A program made the position numbers and the translations under genes. From Bauldia sp. (GTDB lineage: Bacteria; Pseudomonadota; Alphaproteobacteria; Rhizobiales; Kaistiaceae), in contig JAHCJZ010000001.1 of NCBI GenBank assembly GCA_026126025.1, positions 248,001 to 312,000 on the forward strand: 64,000 nucleotides of DNA. The letters run 5' to 3'. The notes under the pieces were generated by a model. That model had not been told where the DNA came from. It was given only the letters and a program-made list of their open reading frames with translations, and made no database searches. How positions within the stretch are numbered: position 1 is the first letter of the stretch; the number at the start of each line of letters is the position of its first letter. Below are positions 36,754 through 46,050 of the stretch, one piece after another.

Positions 36754-37772
36754 CGCGCCGCCTCGGCGGCGGCCATCCTCGCGGCGAGGCGAAGCGCCGC
36801 GATGAGGCTGGCCGGGCTCGCCCGCCCGGTGCCGGCGATGTCGAGCGCGGTGCCGTGGTCCGGCGAGGTGCGGATGAAGGGAAGGCCGAGCGTCACGTTG
36901 ACGCCGTCGTCGAAGGCAAGCGTCTTCGCCGGGATCAGCGCCTGGTCGTGATACATGCAGATCGCGGCGTCATAGGCCGTCCGCGCCGCGGCATGGAACA
37001 GCGTGTCCGCCGGCAGCGGCCCACGCGCGTCGATGCCGCGCGCGCGCAGCGCCTCGACCGCCGGGCGCACGATTTCCTCGTCCTCGCGGCCGATCGTGCC
37101 GCCTTCGCCGGCATGCGGGTTGAGGCCGGCGACCGCGAGCCGCGGAGCGGCGATGCCGAACCGGGCGGCGAGGTCGGCGGCGACGATCCGCGCGGTGTCG
37201 ACGATGAGGTCGGCCGAGAGCTGCCGTGGCACCTCGGCGAGCGGGATGTGGATCGTGACCGGGACGGTGCGAAGCTCCGGCCCCGCGATCATCATCACCG
37301 GCCGCGCCGCCCGGCCCGTACGCCGCTCGGCCAGCGCGCCGAGGAATTCCGTGTGGCCGGGATGGGCGAAGCCGGCCTCGTAGAGCGCCTTCTTGTTGAT
37401 CGGGTTGGTGACGAGCGCGGCGGCACGGCCGGCGAACACTTCGTCCACGCCGCGCTCGATCGCCTCGATCACCGCGGCGCCGTTGGCGGGCGACGCAACA
37501 CCCGGCTCGTCGCGCATGGCCGCGCGGAGCGGCACCAGCGGCAGCGCATCGGCGAACGCCGCGATCGCGTCGCCGGGCTCGACCTCGGCGACCGGCACGT
37601 CGGCCCCGATCCGCTCGCCGCGAGCGGCCAGGAGGCCGGCGTCGCCGAGGACATAGAACGGCGGCAGCGCGAGGTCATCGCGCCGGACCCAGGCCGCCAG
37701 CGTGATCTCCGGCCCGATCCCGCCGGGCTCGCCGATGGTGACCGCGACGGGCTTCGGCGGGCCGGCGCTCAT
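36750..37772 (-). CDS. pdxA: 4-hydroxythreonine-4-phosphate dehydrogenase
   Basis: NAD-dependent step of the DXP-dependent pyridoxal phosphate pathway. The 340-residue product starts with [13 protein letters not shown] and has the metal-ligand histidines in [22 protein letters not shown] and [12 protein letters not shown], plus the [20 protein letters not shown] end segment. The chain surA-pdxA-rsmA is a conserved arrangement in proteobacteria. It begins 3 bases after the surA stop and overlaps rsmA by 4. Confidence 0.96.
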   Translation of the reverse strand: MSAGPPKPVAVTIGEPGGIGPEITLAAWVRRDDLALPPFYVLGDAGLLAARGERIGADVPVAEVEPGDAIAAFADALPLVPLRAAMRDEPGVASPANGAAVIEAIERGVDEVFAGRAAALVTNPINKKALYEAGFAHPGHTEFLGALAERRTGRAARPVMMIAGPELRTVPVTIHIPLAEVPRQLSADLIVDTARIVAADLAARFGIAAPRLAVAGLNPHAGEGGTIGREDEEIVRPAVEALRARGIDARGPLPADTLFHAAARTAYDAAICMYHDQALIPAKTLAFDDGVNVTLGLPFIRTSPDHGTALDIAGTGRASPASLIAALRLAARMAAAEAAR

Positions 37773-37775
37773 GGC

Positions 37776-38684
37776 TCAGTAGCGCTGGACGATCGCGCTC
37801 CGCCGGAGCTCGGCAAGATAGTCCTCGCCGATCTGTTCGCTCTGCTGGATCAGGAGCTCGTTCGCGATCTGAGACCGGGCCTGCTCGTTGGCCTGGATCT
37901 CGGTGATGGAGCAGACCGCGATCACCTCGTAGCCCTGGGTGGTGCGGCTCGGCGGCGTGGTCCGCCCGGCCTGCGTGTTGAGGACGGCGTTGCCCTGCTC
38001 GCCCGAGAGCTGCGTCGAATCGCGGCGGAGCATGTCGAGGACGACGACGCCCGACAGCCCGGCGGCCTGCGCCGCGACGCCGTCGCAGCCGGCGAAGCGC
38101 TGGCGGAAGGCCTCAGCCTCGCTGCGGCGCTGGCTGAGGACGTTGTTGCCGGCATTCGCCGGGACGACGAACACGATCGGCAGCAGGATGTATTCGCGGA
38201 TGGTCGACGTCTCCAGGCCCTGGCCGAGCATCTGCTGGGTGATGTCCTGCTGGTTGATCGCCCCGGCCTGCGCCAGCGTCTGCATCACGCCGGCCCAGGC
38301 GATCTGCGCGCGCAGCCGCTTGCGGAGGGTATCGGGATGGACCCCGGCTTCGCGGAGCGCGCCGGTGAATTGCGACACGCTCATGCCGACCTGGCCCGCG
38401 ATCTGCCCGTAGGCGGCCTCGACCTGGCTCGCCGACACGAAGAGGCCGCGGCGCTCCGCCTCCTCGAGCTGGAGCACCTCGTCGATGAGCTCGTTGAGCG
38501 CGGCGCTTTGCGTTCCCGCGCCGCCGGAAATGCGGTGGAGCGCGACCCGCTGGTCGACGTCGTAGCTGGTGATCGCCGCCCCGTTGACGGTGGCGACGAG
38601 GCTCACCGCGAACGCCATCGTGGCGGGGAGCAGCATGGCAAGGGCGATCGCGGCGGCCGTTGCGCGGCGGGCGAAAGAGGTCAT
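37776..38684 (-). CDS. surA: SurA-type periplasmic chaperone / peptidylprolyl isomerase
   Basis: A 302-residue protein with a signal peptide (about residues 1-25, ending MAFAVS). The SurA N-terminal domain carries VATVNGAAITSYDVDQRVALHRI, LNELIDEVLQLEEAERRGLFVS and ALREAGVHPDTLRKRLRAQIAW. The following part occupies the place of a parvulin domain (EYILLPIVFVVPAN and so on) but lacks the usual parvulin HIL and GGDLG motifs, so catalytic activity is doubtful. It probably escorts outer-membrane proteins, including LptD encoded just upstream. The ATG at 38684 is chosen; the long frame upstream overlaps no homologue. Confidence 0.85.
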   Translation of the reverse strand: MTSFARRATAAAIALAMLLPATMAFAVSLVATVNGAAITSYDVDQRVALHRISGGAGTQSAALNELIDEVLQLEEAERRGLFVSASQVEAAYGQIAGQVGMSVSQFTGALREAGVHPDTLRKRLRAQIAWAGVMQTLAQAGAINQQDITQQMLGQGLETSTIREYILLPIVFVVPANAGNNVLSQRRSEAEAFRQRFAGCDGVAAQAAGLSGVVVLDMLRRDSTQLSGEQGNAVLNTQAGRTTPPSRTTQGYEVIAVCSITEIQANEQARSQIANELLIQQSEQIGEDYLAELRRSAIVQRY

Positions 38685-38773
38685 CGGTTTGGGCGCTCCC
38701 CGTTGTTCTGGCGGCCGGCTCCGAGTCGGCCCGGCGCACACTGGCTCATGGATTCCGGCAAAACCATGAAGCC

Positions 38774-41029
38774 TCAGGGCGAGACCGTCACGTCGAGATC
38801 CGCCAGGGTCCGGAGCGTAAGCCCGAACATGATGGATCGGTTGACGTCCGTCGAGCCGGGCGAACGGCGCGCAGAATAGACCACCGAGAATGACGCGCAG
38901 TCGCACTCATATTGTACGCCGAGCCGGCTTGAGACCAGCGTGCTGCTGATCACGTCGTAGCCGAGGCTGCCGAAGACTGTCCAGTTCGGCGACAGCTCCA
39001 GCGCCGCCGACCCGTTGATGAGGAAGCCGGCCCGCGGCGTGCCCTCGATATCGACATAGGTCGGATCGAACGCGACGCCGGCCGTGGTGGTGAGGGCGCC
39101 GAGCGAAAGGTTGGCGTCGAGCGAGGCATGCTCGACGGAGAAGCCTGACGGGTCGAACCGCCCGCGCGCCACCAGGCTGTGGCCCTGCGCCGAGGTGAGG
39201 CTCAGCCCTGCGACGATGTCGGAGACGTTGTCTTCGAGGCCCGTGTCGCCCCCGGTATTGGCGACATCCGGAACTGCGAACGAGTTGACCCCGGCGAGGT
39301 GGTAGGACTGGCCGACCATCGCCTCGAGGCGCGTGCCGCCGAACTGGCCGAGATAGCGCAGGGCAAGGTTGAGGCGGGTGCCGCCCTCGACGCGGTCCCA
39401 GCCCGAGAACTTGTTCCAGGCGAGGAGGTTCGAGGTGTCGAAGACGAGGCTCTGCGCGTCGTCATTCGGCAGGGCGCCGATCATGGTTTCGCTGGGCCGC
39501 ACGATCAGCTGGGCGATCGGCTCCACGACGTGCCGGGACGCGCCATTGGTGAGGAGCCACGGCCAGCGCCATTCGAGCCCGCCGCCCGCCATGCCGCGGA
39601 ACGCCGCCGCCTCGGTGCTGAAGCCCGGCGGCGGCGCGTCGGGCGACAGGAAGAAGGCATCGGCGCGTGCGAAGACGAACGGCTCGAACACCATCCCCGC
39701 GGGTCCGAAGAGACGGCGCCGCCAGGTCAGCTGCTCGCTGAGGCGGGTGAACGTCCCGGCGAGCCCGTGATGGTAGGTGTCCGCGCCGATGGTGAAGGGG
39801 TCGTTCGCGCCGCGCGACAGGCTGGTGAGATTGCCCGCCAGCGCCAGCTCGCCGCCGAGGACGGGCGTGGCGAGGATGTATTCATGATCGACCGTCGGAT
39901 GGACGATCGCCTGGCGGTCCTGGTCGGTCCGCGCCGTTTCGCGCCGGACATCGGCGAAATGGTAGATGTGGGCGTCGACGAAGGTCCGGTCGTTCAGTCC
40001 GACGAGATAGATCTCCGAGGTGATGAACGGCCCGCCCGGATTGACCGCGTCATAGGCGTTGGTGAAGCCGCGGTCGGTCTGGAGCGTCCCGTCCCAGCCG
40101 AAGGACCAGAAGCGGTTGATCGCGAAGTCGCCCGTCGTGCGCACCGCGCCGCGAAACGACCGCCCCGGCGGGTCGCCGAAGGCGGCGCCGTTGCGTTGCG
40201 AGATGCCGGCAGCCTGGAAGGTGTAGAGGCCGCGGTTCAGCCGATGGCGCCATTCGACCTCGCCGAGGAACCCCTGGCGGGTGAAGAAGGTCGGCGTCAG
40301 CGTCAGGTCGTAGTTCGGCGCCGGCGCCCAGAAATAGGGAACGCCGAAGCCGACGCCGAGCGGCGCGCTGTAGCTGAACTCGGGAAAGAGAAAGCCGGTC
40401 TTGCGGGTGACCGACGGGTCCGGCATCGCGAGATAGGGCACATAGGCGACCGGCACGCCGAAGAATTCGAGCCGCGCGCGCTCGAAATAGATCATCTCCT
40501 CTTCCTGGTTGTGGACGATGCGGGCGGCCCGCACCTGCCACAGGGGCGGCTTCCCCGCCGTCTCGATGATCGCGCAGGCGGTGTAGGTCGCGCGGTCGAA
40601 ATCGGTGATCCGGCCGCCGCTGCGGGTCGCCGTTTCCGCCGTGAAGAAGGTGCGGTCGGCTGTCTGGACGAAGATCTCGGTGACGAAGCCTTCGCTGAAA
40701 TCGTCGGTCACGTCGGCATATTGGGATTCGTAGATGTCGCCGGAGGGGTCGACGATGCGGACATTTCCGGCGGCGATCAGGCGTCCCGTGGCCTGGTAAT
40801 AGGTGACGCGGTCGGCGGTGAGCACATAGCCGCGATAGGTGATGCGGACATTGCCGACGGCTGACAGGACCTCGTTGTCATAGTCGAAGACGAACTCGTC
40901 GGAGGTCAGGTCCATCTGGGCCTGGGCGGCGGCAGGCGAGATGGCGAGGAGAACCGCGATACACGCCACGGCCGCGGCGCGGAGCGCGCGCATGGGGTGC
41001 CACGGGAAGCGGATGGCTGGGAAGGTCAT
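38774..41029 (-). CDS. lptD: LPS-assembly outer-membrane protein LptD
   Basis: Inserts lipopolysaccharide into the outer leaflet. 751 residues. A signal peptide (ending SPAAAQAQ) is followed by the OstA/LptA-like jellyroll (LTSDEFVFDYDNEVLSAVG and RITYRGYVLTADRVTYYQATG) and a large barrel ending in a C-terminal strand (GLTLRTLADLDVTVSP). The ATG at 41029 overlaps the lptG stop by 4 bases; an ATG at 40993 is a second possibility. Cysteines are few, with a CDC pair near the C-terminus, whereas LptD of Escherichia coli uses inter-domain disulfides. Partner lptE is not in the window. Confidence 0.94.
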   Translation of the reverse strand: MTFPAIRFPWHPMRALRAAAVACIAVLLAISPAAAQAQMDLTSDEFVFDYDNEVLSAVGNVRITYRGYVLTADRVTYYQATGRLIAAGNVRIVDPSGDIYESQYADVTDDFSEGFVTEIFVQTADRTFFTAETATRSGGRITDFDRATYTACAIIETAGKPPLWQVRAARIVHNQEEEMIYFERARLEFFGVPVAYVPYLAMPDPSVTRKTGFLFPEFSYSAPLGVGFGVPYFWAPAPNYDLTLTPTFFTRQGFLGEVEWRHRLNRGLYTFQAAGISQRNGAAFGDPPGRSFRGAVRTTGDFAINRFWSFGWDGTLQTDRGFTNAYDAVNPGGPFITSEIYLVGLNDRTFVDAHIYHFADVRRETARTDQDRQAIVHPTVDHEYILATPVLGGELALAGNLTSLSRGANDPFTIGADTYHHGLAGTFTRLSEQLTWRRRLFGPAGMVFEPFVFARADAFFLSPDAPPPGFSTEAAAFRGMAGGGLEWRWPWLLTNGASRHVVEPIAQLIVRPSETMIGALPNDDAQSLVFDTSNLLAWNKFSGWDRVEGGTRLNLALRYLGQFGGTRLEAMVGQSYHLAGVNSFAVPDVANTGGDTGLEDNVSDIVAGLSLTSAQGHSLVARGRFDPSGFSVEHASLDANLSLGALTTTAGVAFDPTYVDIEGTPRAGFLINGSAALELSPNWTVFGSLGYDVISSTLVSSRLGVQYECDCASFSVVYSARRSPGSTDVNRSIMFGLTLRTLADLDVTVSP

Positions 41030-42105
41030 CCATCCTCCTCGTGCAACAGGACCGTTACGCTCACAAGGGTCGCAAGCACTGCCGGAGCCCACGCGGCAAC
41101 CGCCGGGGGGACCACCCCGCCCCGGCCAAGATCGCGGGAAACCTCCAACAACAGGTAAAGCAGAAAGCCGCTGACCGCGCCAGCAACGATGAGCCGCCCC
41201 ACGCCGAGGGTTCGCGAGAAGCGCAGCGAAACCACGGCCGCGATGAGGACCATGGCGGCCAGGAGGAGCGGCAGCGACAGGAGCTCGTGAAGCCTGAGGC
41301 GCAAATGGTTCGCCGGCAGCGCCGAAGCGTTGGCGATCGCGATGAGGTCGGGGAGTTGCCAAAAGGGTACGGTCTCCGGGTCGGCGAAGGTCTCGCCGAT
41401 CTGGGCGGGCGTGAGGTTGGTCGGGAGCCGGTAGCGCTCCTGCTGCGCCGGAAGGCGCCCTTCGGCGGAGACGAGCGGCTCGTCGATGAGCCACTCCCCC
41501 TCACGCAGCCGCGCCGTGGGCGCATCGACGCGCTCGCGGAGCGTCCCGTCCTCGTTGAACACGAACGCCGTGACGCCGCGCAGCACCGTGCCTTCCCGGG
41601 CGGTCTGCGCCGCGCCGATGATCGAGGGTCCGTCGGCGCCGTTCTGCCGGAGCCAGATCTGCCCGTCGGTCGTCAGCGACGAGCGGCTTTCGCCGACGCC
41701 TTTGGCGACCGACGCTTCGCGAAGCGCGGCGGCGCCCGGGCTGTAGAGCGCGATCATCACGATGCCGACGAGCACGGCGACCGCAACCGCCGGCACGAGC
41801 AGCTGCCATGCCGACATCCCCGCCGCGCGCACGACCGTCAGCTCGAGGCGCCGGTTGAGCGAGACGAAGGTGATGATCGCGCCGAAGAGGGTCGCGAACG
41901 GGATCAGGAGGTCCGCCAGCGACGGGCCGCGGAGGAGGGCCGCCAGCGCGGCGTCGGTGACGTCGAAGACGCCCGGCGTGATCCAGCGCGCGAGCTGCGT
42001 GAAGTCGAGGATGGTGATCAGAAGGAGCCCGATCACGAAGAGAACCACGATGGCGACCGTCAGGCGCCAGGCGATGTGCCGCGACAGGGTGAGCCCGATC
42101 CTCAC
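41026..42105 (-). CDS. lptG: LPS export ABC transporter permease LptG
   Basis: A 359-residue inner-membrane subunit of the LptB2FG extractor. It has N-terminal helix LTVAIVVLFVIGLLLITILD, the YjgP/YjgQ segment RRLELTVVRAAGMSAWQL, a periplasmic beta-jellyroll (about residues 120-250) and three C-terminal helices. Translation starts at a GTG (42105) overlapping the lptF stop. The ATPase lptB and bridge proteins lptA and lptC are encoded elsewhere. Confidence 0.93.
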   Translation of the reverse strand: MRIGLTLSRHIAWRLTVAIVVLFVIGLLLITILDFTQLARWITPGVFDVTDAALAALLRGPSLADLLIPFATLFGAIITFVSLNRRLELTVVRAAGMSAWQLLVPAVAVAVLVGIVMIALYSPGAAALREASVAKGVGESRSSLTTDGQIWLRQNGADGPSIIGAAQTAREGTVLRGVTAFVFNEDGTLRERVDAPTARLREGEWLIDEPLVSAEGRLPAQQERYRLPTNLTPAQIGETFADPETVPFWQLPDLIAIANASALPANHLRLRLHELLSLPLLLAAMVLIAAVVSLRFSRTLGVGRLIVAGAVSGFLLYLLLEVSRDLGRGGVVPPAVAAWAPAVLATLVSVTVLLHEEDG

Positions 42106-43253
42106 GGTCCGGCCGCCCGCCGTCGCGCGAGGCCGGGCGCCCGGATGCGCAGCCACGACGGGACCGTCACCTGCCGGCCGCTCGCCATCACGCCGATCGG
42201 CACGATCGTCGCCAGCAGCGGCAGCCCATAGCCGAGCGGCATCATGGCGGGGTCGGCGTCGAGGCCGCCGTCGAGGGAGAGGCCGACTGCCATGACCACG
42301 CCGCCCGCCGCCGCCGCGGCGGTGATGAGCCAGCCGCGGCCGCGCCGGTTGGAGCGCGGCGTGCCGAGGAACATCGCCGGCACGAAGGCCAGCGCCAGCG
42401 CGTAGAGCGGCGTCGTGATCCGGTTGTGCAACTCGCCGGTGTAGCGATAGGGGTTGGCCACGAAGATCGGATCGCTTGGGTCCGGGTCGAGGAGGTAGCC
42501 GACCGGCCGCTCCGCCGGGCCGACCGTCGCCTGCTCGGCGCGCACGATCAGCGCCGAGAGATCGAACGCGTATTCCGCGAACTGGATGACGCGGAGCGTG
42601 CCGGTCGCACGCTCCTGCCGCTGCACCTGGCCGTCCGTCATCCGCAGATAGGAGCGGCCCGATCCTTCGACCGCCGCCCCCGACCGCGCCAGATAGGCGA
42701 TCGTCTGGTCGGCATCGCGCTGGTCGAAGACGAAGATGTCGAGGAGCGTGCCGTCCGGCCTGCGGTCGCCGACATAGATCGTCACGTCGCGATCGAGCGA
42801 CCGGAACTGGCCCGGCTGGATCACCGACGTCAGGAGATTGGCGTTGACGTCGGCGATGAGGTCGCTGCTCGCCCGCAGCGCCGCCGGCCCGAAGAAGAGC
42901 GACGAGCTCGCGACGAGGATCGCGACCGGGATCGCGAGGAGCAGGATCGGGCGGATCAGGAGGGCGGGGGAGATACCGCCCGCGGCGAGGCTGATCAGCT
43001 CCGAATCGGCGTTGAGGCTGTTGAGGGCGTAGATCACCGCGATCAGCACCGTGATCGGCGCGATGATCGTCACTAGGCTCGGCAGGAGGAGGACCGTCGC
43101 CTCCAGGAAGACCCACAGCCCCTGGCCGCGATCGGTGACGAGACTGATCTCGCGCAGCGCCTGGGACGCCCAGATCGAGGCGGCCAGCGCCGGGAAGGCG
43201 ACCAGGAAGGCCGCCAGCAGACGCCTGAAGATGTAACGCTGGGCAAGGCTCAC
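42102..43253 (-). CDS. lptF: LPS export ABC transporter permease LptF
   Basis: A 383-residue YjgP/YjgQ family protein, the partner of LptG. It starts (GTG at 43253) with LAQRYIFRRLLAAFLVAF, the usual first helix. ALNSLNADSELISLAAGGIS is the coupling-helix motif, followed by a periplasmic jellyroll and helices near the C-terminus. It is divergent from pepA (161-base gap) and heads the operon lptF-lptG-lptD-surA-pdxA-rsmA. Confidence 0.93.
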   Translation of the reverse strand: MSLAQRYIFRRLLAAFLVAFPALAASIWASQALREISLVTDRGQGLWVFLEATVLLLPSLVTIIAPITVLIAVIYALNSLNADSELISLAAGGISPALLIRPILLLAIPVAILVASSSLFFGPAALRASSDLIADVNANLLTSVIQPGQFRSLDRDVTIYVGDRRPDGTLLDIFVFDQRDADQTIAYLARSGAAVEGSGRSYLRMTDGQVQRQERATGTLRVIQFAEYAFDLSALIVRAEQATVGPAERPVGYLLDPDPSDPIFVANPYRYTGELHNRITTPLYALALAFVPAMFLGTPRSNRRGRGWLITAAAAAGGVVMAVGLSLDGGLDADPAMMPLGYGLPLLATIVPIGVMASGRQVTVPSWLRIRAPGLARRRAAGP

Positions 43254-43414
43254 GGCCGTTCCTCGACTCCTCCCGGGGATGTTATGGGGTCGGCGGGCCG
43301 CCGAAGGCCAGCACCCGTCGCACAACCCTTGCGTTCGCTGCCATGCGCGGCGAGATTGGCGCGCTTTCGTCGCAAAGCCCGTCGTCTCTCCCCAACCCGC
43401 GCCGCGAGATATCC

Positions 43415-44920
43415 ATGGCTGTCCTTCCGACCGTCACCTTTGCCAAGCCCGGATCGGCCCTGTCCGGAACCGTCGTCGTCTTCACCAATGAGGAATTCCG
43501 GTTCGGTCCGCAGGCCGGCGCCCTCAGGCTCCAGCGCGTCGTCGAGCGCGCCGCCGCCGCCGCCGACTTCAAGGGCAAGCCGCGCAGCACGCTCGACATG
43601 CTGGCGCCGCCAGTCGAGAGCGCGGACCGGCTCCTCGTCGTCGGTCTGGCCAAGGGCGCGGACAAGGCGCCGAGCCACGACTGGCTGAAGCTCGGCGGCG
43701 CGGTGATCGCCAAGCTGCGGCGCGGGCATCCGGCGACGGTGCTGCTCGAGCAGCCCGACGGGAAGCCGGTGCCGGCCGAGGCTGCCGCGGATTTCTGCCT
43801 CGGCGCGGCGCTGCGCGCCTACACCTTCGACAAATACAAAAGCAATGGCGGCGACGACGAGGAGTCCGAGCAGGGCAAGGAATCGCCGCCCGCCCTCACG
43901 GTGCTCGTCGACGATCCGGCGAAGGCGAAGCGCGCCTGGACGAGCCGGCTCGCCGCCGCCGGCGGGGTCTACCTCGCGCGCGACCTCGTCAACGAGCCCG
44001 CCAACGTGCTCGGCCCGGTCGAATATGCCGAGCGGGTCAAGGAGCTGGAATCGCTCGGCGTCGAGGTGACGATCTTCACCGAGAAGGATCTGCGCAAGCT
44101 CGGCATGGGCGCCTATCTCGGCGTCGCGCAGGGCTCCTCCCGCCCGCCGCGCATGGTGATGATGCGCTGGAACGGCGGCAAGGCGAAGGAGAAGCCGGTC
44201 GCGCTGATCGGGAAGGGCGTAGTGTTCGACACCGGCGGCATCTCGATCAAGCCGGCCGCCGGCATGGAGGACATGAAGGGCGACATGGGCGGCTCCGCCG
44301 CCGTGGTCGGCGCCATCGCGACGCTGGCGAGCCGCAAGGCCAAGGTCAACGCGCTCGGCATCGTCGGCCTGGTGGAGAACATGCCGGACGCCAACGCGCA
44401 GCGGCCCGGCGACATCCTCACCTCGATGGCCGGCATCACCATCGAGGTGAACAACACCGACGCGGAGGGCCGGCTCGTGCTCTGCGACCTCCTCCATTAT
44501 GTCGAGAAGGAGTACCAGCCGCGGGTGATGATCGACCTCGCCACGCTGACCGGGGCGATCATCGTCGCCCTCGGCCACCACTATGCAGGCTTCTACGCCA
44601 CCGACGACAAGCTCGCGGCCAATCTCAGCGCCGCCGGCGAGGCGACGGGCGAGCGGGTGTGGCGCATGCCGCTCGGCCCGGAATACGACAAGCAGATCCG
44701 CTCGCGCTTCGCCGACATCAAGAACAGCTCCGGACGCGAAGGGGCGTCGATCACCGCGGCGCAGTTCCTCAAGCGCTTCGTCAAGGAGACGCCCTGGGCG
44801 CATATCGACATCGCCGGCACCGCGATCGCCTCGCCGGCGACTGACGTCAACAAATCTTGGGGCTCCGGCTACGGCGTCCGCCTCCTCGACCGCCTCATCG
44901 CCGATACCTATGAGGGGTAG
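43415..44920 (+). CDS. pepA: Leucyl aminopeptidase (M17)
   Basis: A 501-residue dinuclear-metal aminopeptidase hexamer. The catalytic domain has GKGVVFDTGGISIKPAAGMEDMKGDMGG with the active Lys and metal-binding Asp, and the signature NTDAEGRLVLCD with the second Asp and Glu ligands. The N-terminal domain has a lower-conservation insert (DDEESEQGKES near residue 150). The ATG at 43415 was taken; the frame from 43343 is an unlikely extension. In Gammaproteobacteria PepA also binds DNA. In this order pepA is usually followed by holC, but here a toxin-antitoxin pair intervenes. Confidence 0.95.
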   Translation: MAVLPTVTFAKPGSALSGTVVVFTNEEFRFGPQAGALRLQRVVERAAAAADFKGKPRSTLDMLAPPVESADRLLVVGLAKGADKAPSHDWLKLGGAVIAKLRRGHPATVLLEQPDGKPVPAEAAADFCLGAALRAYTFDKYKSNGGDDEESEQGKESPPALTVLVDDPAKAKRAWTSRLAAAGGVYLARDLVNEPANVLGPVEYAERVKELESLGVEVTIFTEKDLRKLGMGAYLGVAQGSSRPPRMVMMRWNGGKAKEKPVALIGKGVVFDTGGISIKPAAGMEDMKGDMGGSAAVVGAIATLASRKAKVNALGIVGLVENMPDANAQRPGDILTSMAGITIEVNNTDAEGRLVLCDLLHYVEKEYQPRVMIDLATLTGAIIVALGHHYAGFYATDDKLAANLSAAGEATGERVWRMPLGPEYDKQIRSRFADIKNSSGREGASITAAQFLKRFVKETPWAHIDIAGTAIASPATDVNKSWGSGYGVRLLDRLIADTYEG

Positions 44921-44960
44921 CGGCGTTGAAGGATCGGCGAGGCAGACCTAGGATGAGGCC

Positions 44961-45188
44961 ATGACGAGGCTTCTGGAAACCGCCATCGAGCGGCTGCGCG
45001 AATTGCCCGACGAGGTGCAGGACGACCTCGCGGGGGCGCTGATGTCGCTGATGAATCTCGCCCACTCCGACGAAGGGCTCGATGAGGAAACCCGCCTCGC
45101 GATCGCCGAGGCACTGGATCAGGCGGATCGCGGCGAGTTCGCGTCCGACATCGAGATCGCCGCGGTCTTCGGCCGTCCGCTCGTGTGA
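44961..45188 (+). CDS. Antitoxin of a ParE/RelE-type module
   Basis: A 75-residue acidic helical protein starting MTRLLETAIERLRELPDEVQ. The C-terminus (AEALDQADRGEFASDIEIAAVFGR) resembles toxin-binding tails of small antitoxins that pair with RelE/ParE toxins. No DNA-binding fold is certain, although the N-terminal part may form one. It overlaps the toxin gene by 4 bases and starts 40 bases after pepA. Confidence 0.8.
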   Translation: MTRLLETAIERLRELPDEVQDDLAGALMSLMNLAHSDEGLDEETRLAIAEALDQADRGEFASDIEIAAVFGRPLV

Positions 45189-45472
45189 CGATACGGCTTT
45201 CGCCGCGAGCTCTGCGCGATACTGAGTCGATCCTGGCGTATCTCTTGGAGCGGAGCCCCGCCGCCGCAATCGGCCTTCGGGAGTCACTTGCCCGATCGAT
45301 CGAGGCCATCGGCGTCTTTCCGGCCGCCGGACGGGAGTGCCTGCCCGGCGTCCGCGTCACCGCCTTGCGACGTTATCCGTACCTTGTGTATTGGCGTGTC
45401 GAGCGCGACGGTGTCACCGTTCTCCACATCCGGCACGCGTCCCGCCGTCCGTGGCGGGGCATCAGGTCATGA
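45185..45472 (+). CDS. ParE/RelE-family toxin
   Basis: A 95-residue member of the RelE/ParE superfamily: VRLSPRA-like start (IRLSPRALRDTESILAYLLER), a helical hairpin, then RYPYLVYWRVERDGVTVLHIRHASRRPW, the classical C-terminal beta-sheet with a terminal Arg/His cluster. Whether it cuts mRNA (RelE) or inhibits gyrase (ParE) cannot be decided by sequence alone; the RR-P-W tail is nearer to ParE. It starts at a GTG overlapping the antitoxin stop, and its own stop overlaps the holC start. Confidence 0.88.
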   Translation: MTIRLSPRALRDTESILAYLLERSPAAAIGLRESLARSIEAIGVFPAAGRECLPGVRVTALRRYPYLVYWRVERDGVTVLHIRHASRRPWRGIRS

Positions 45473-45915
45473 CCGAAGTCCTCTTCTACCACCTGCAGCG
45501 CCAGCCGCTGGAGGCCGTGTTGCCGGCGCTCTTGGAGCGCTCGCTGGAGCGCGGATGGCGGGTGGTGGTGCAGGCCGGCTCGCGCGAGCGCGTCGAAGCG
45601 CTCGACGCGCATCTTTGGACCTATCGCGACGAATCCTTCCTGCCGCACGGCATCGACGCCGAGACGGCCGCCGAGCAGCCGGTCTTCCTCACCGAGGGCG
45701 AGATCAACCCCAACCGCGCCGATGTCCGCTTCGTCGTCGACGGCGCCGCCATGGGGACTGTCAACGGCTATCAGCGCGTCGTCCTGATGTTCGACGGCAA
45801 TGACGAAGCCGCGGTCGCCGCCGCCCGCGAGGCATGGAAGGGCCTAAAGGACGCCGGTCACAACGCGACCTACTGGCAGCAGAACGACGCCGGTCGCTGG
45901 GAGAAGAAGGCCTGA
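45469..45915 (+). CDS. holC: DNA polymerase III subunit chi
   Basis: A 148-residue protein with the HolC pattern: TEVLFYHLQRQPLEAVLPALLERSLERGWRVVV, DAHLWTYRDESFLPHG, and an LTEGEINPN segment. It links the clamp loader to single-strand binding protein. The start at 45469 overlaps the toxin stop (ATGA), so holC translation is coupled to a toxin gene here. It normally follows pepA in proteobacteria. Confidence 0.93.
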   Translation: MTEVLFYHLQRQPLEAVLPALLERSLERGWRVVVQAGSRERVEALDAHLWTYRDESFLPHGIDAETAAEQPVFLTEGEINPNRADVRFVVDGAAMGTVNGYQRVVLMFDGNDEAAVAAAREAWKGLKDAGHNATYWQQNDAGRWEKKA

Positions 45916-46050
45916 TTTGCGAAAGCGGTCGGCAAGCCCGGCAACTTTTTTGATTGGGGCTTTTGCACAAAAGCGACAGTCGGCTGCGGCAGTGAATGCT
46001 AGCGTCCCCGCCAAAGCTCGGCGAATCGCCGCGGGCAACAGGGGGCCCTC

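Noticed and set aside
41030-41494. N-terminal extension of lptD
   Set aside because: It lies inside lptG in another frame. LptD has a proper signal peptide from 41029.
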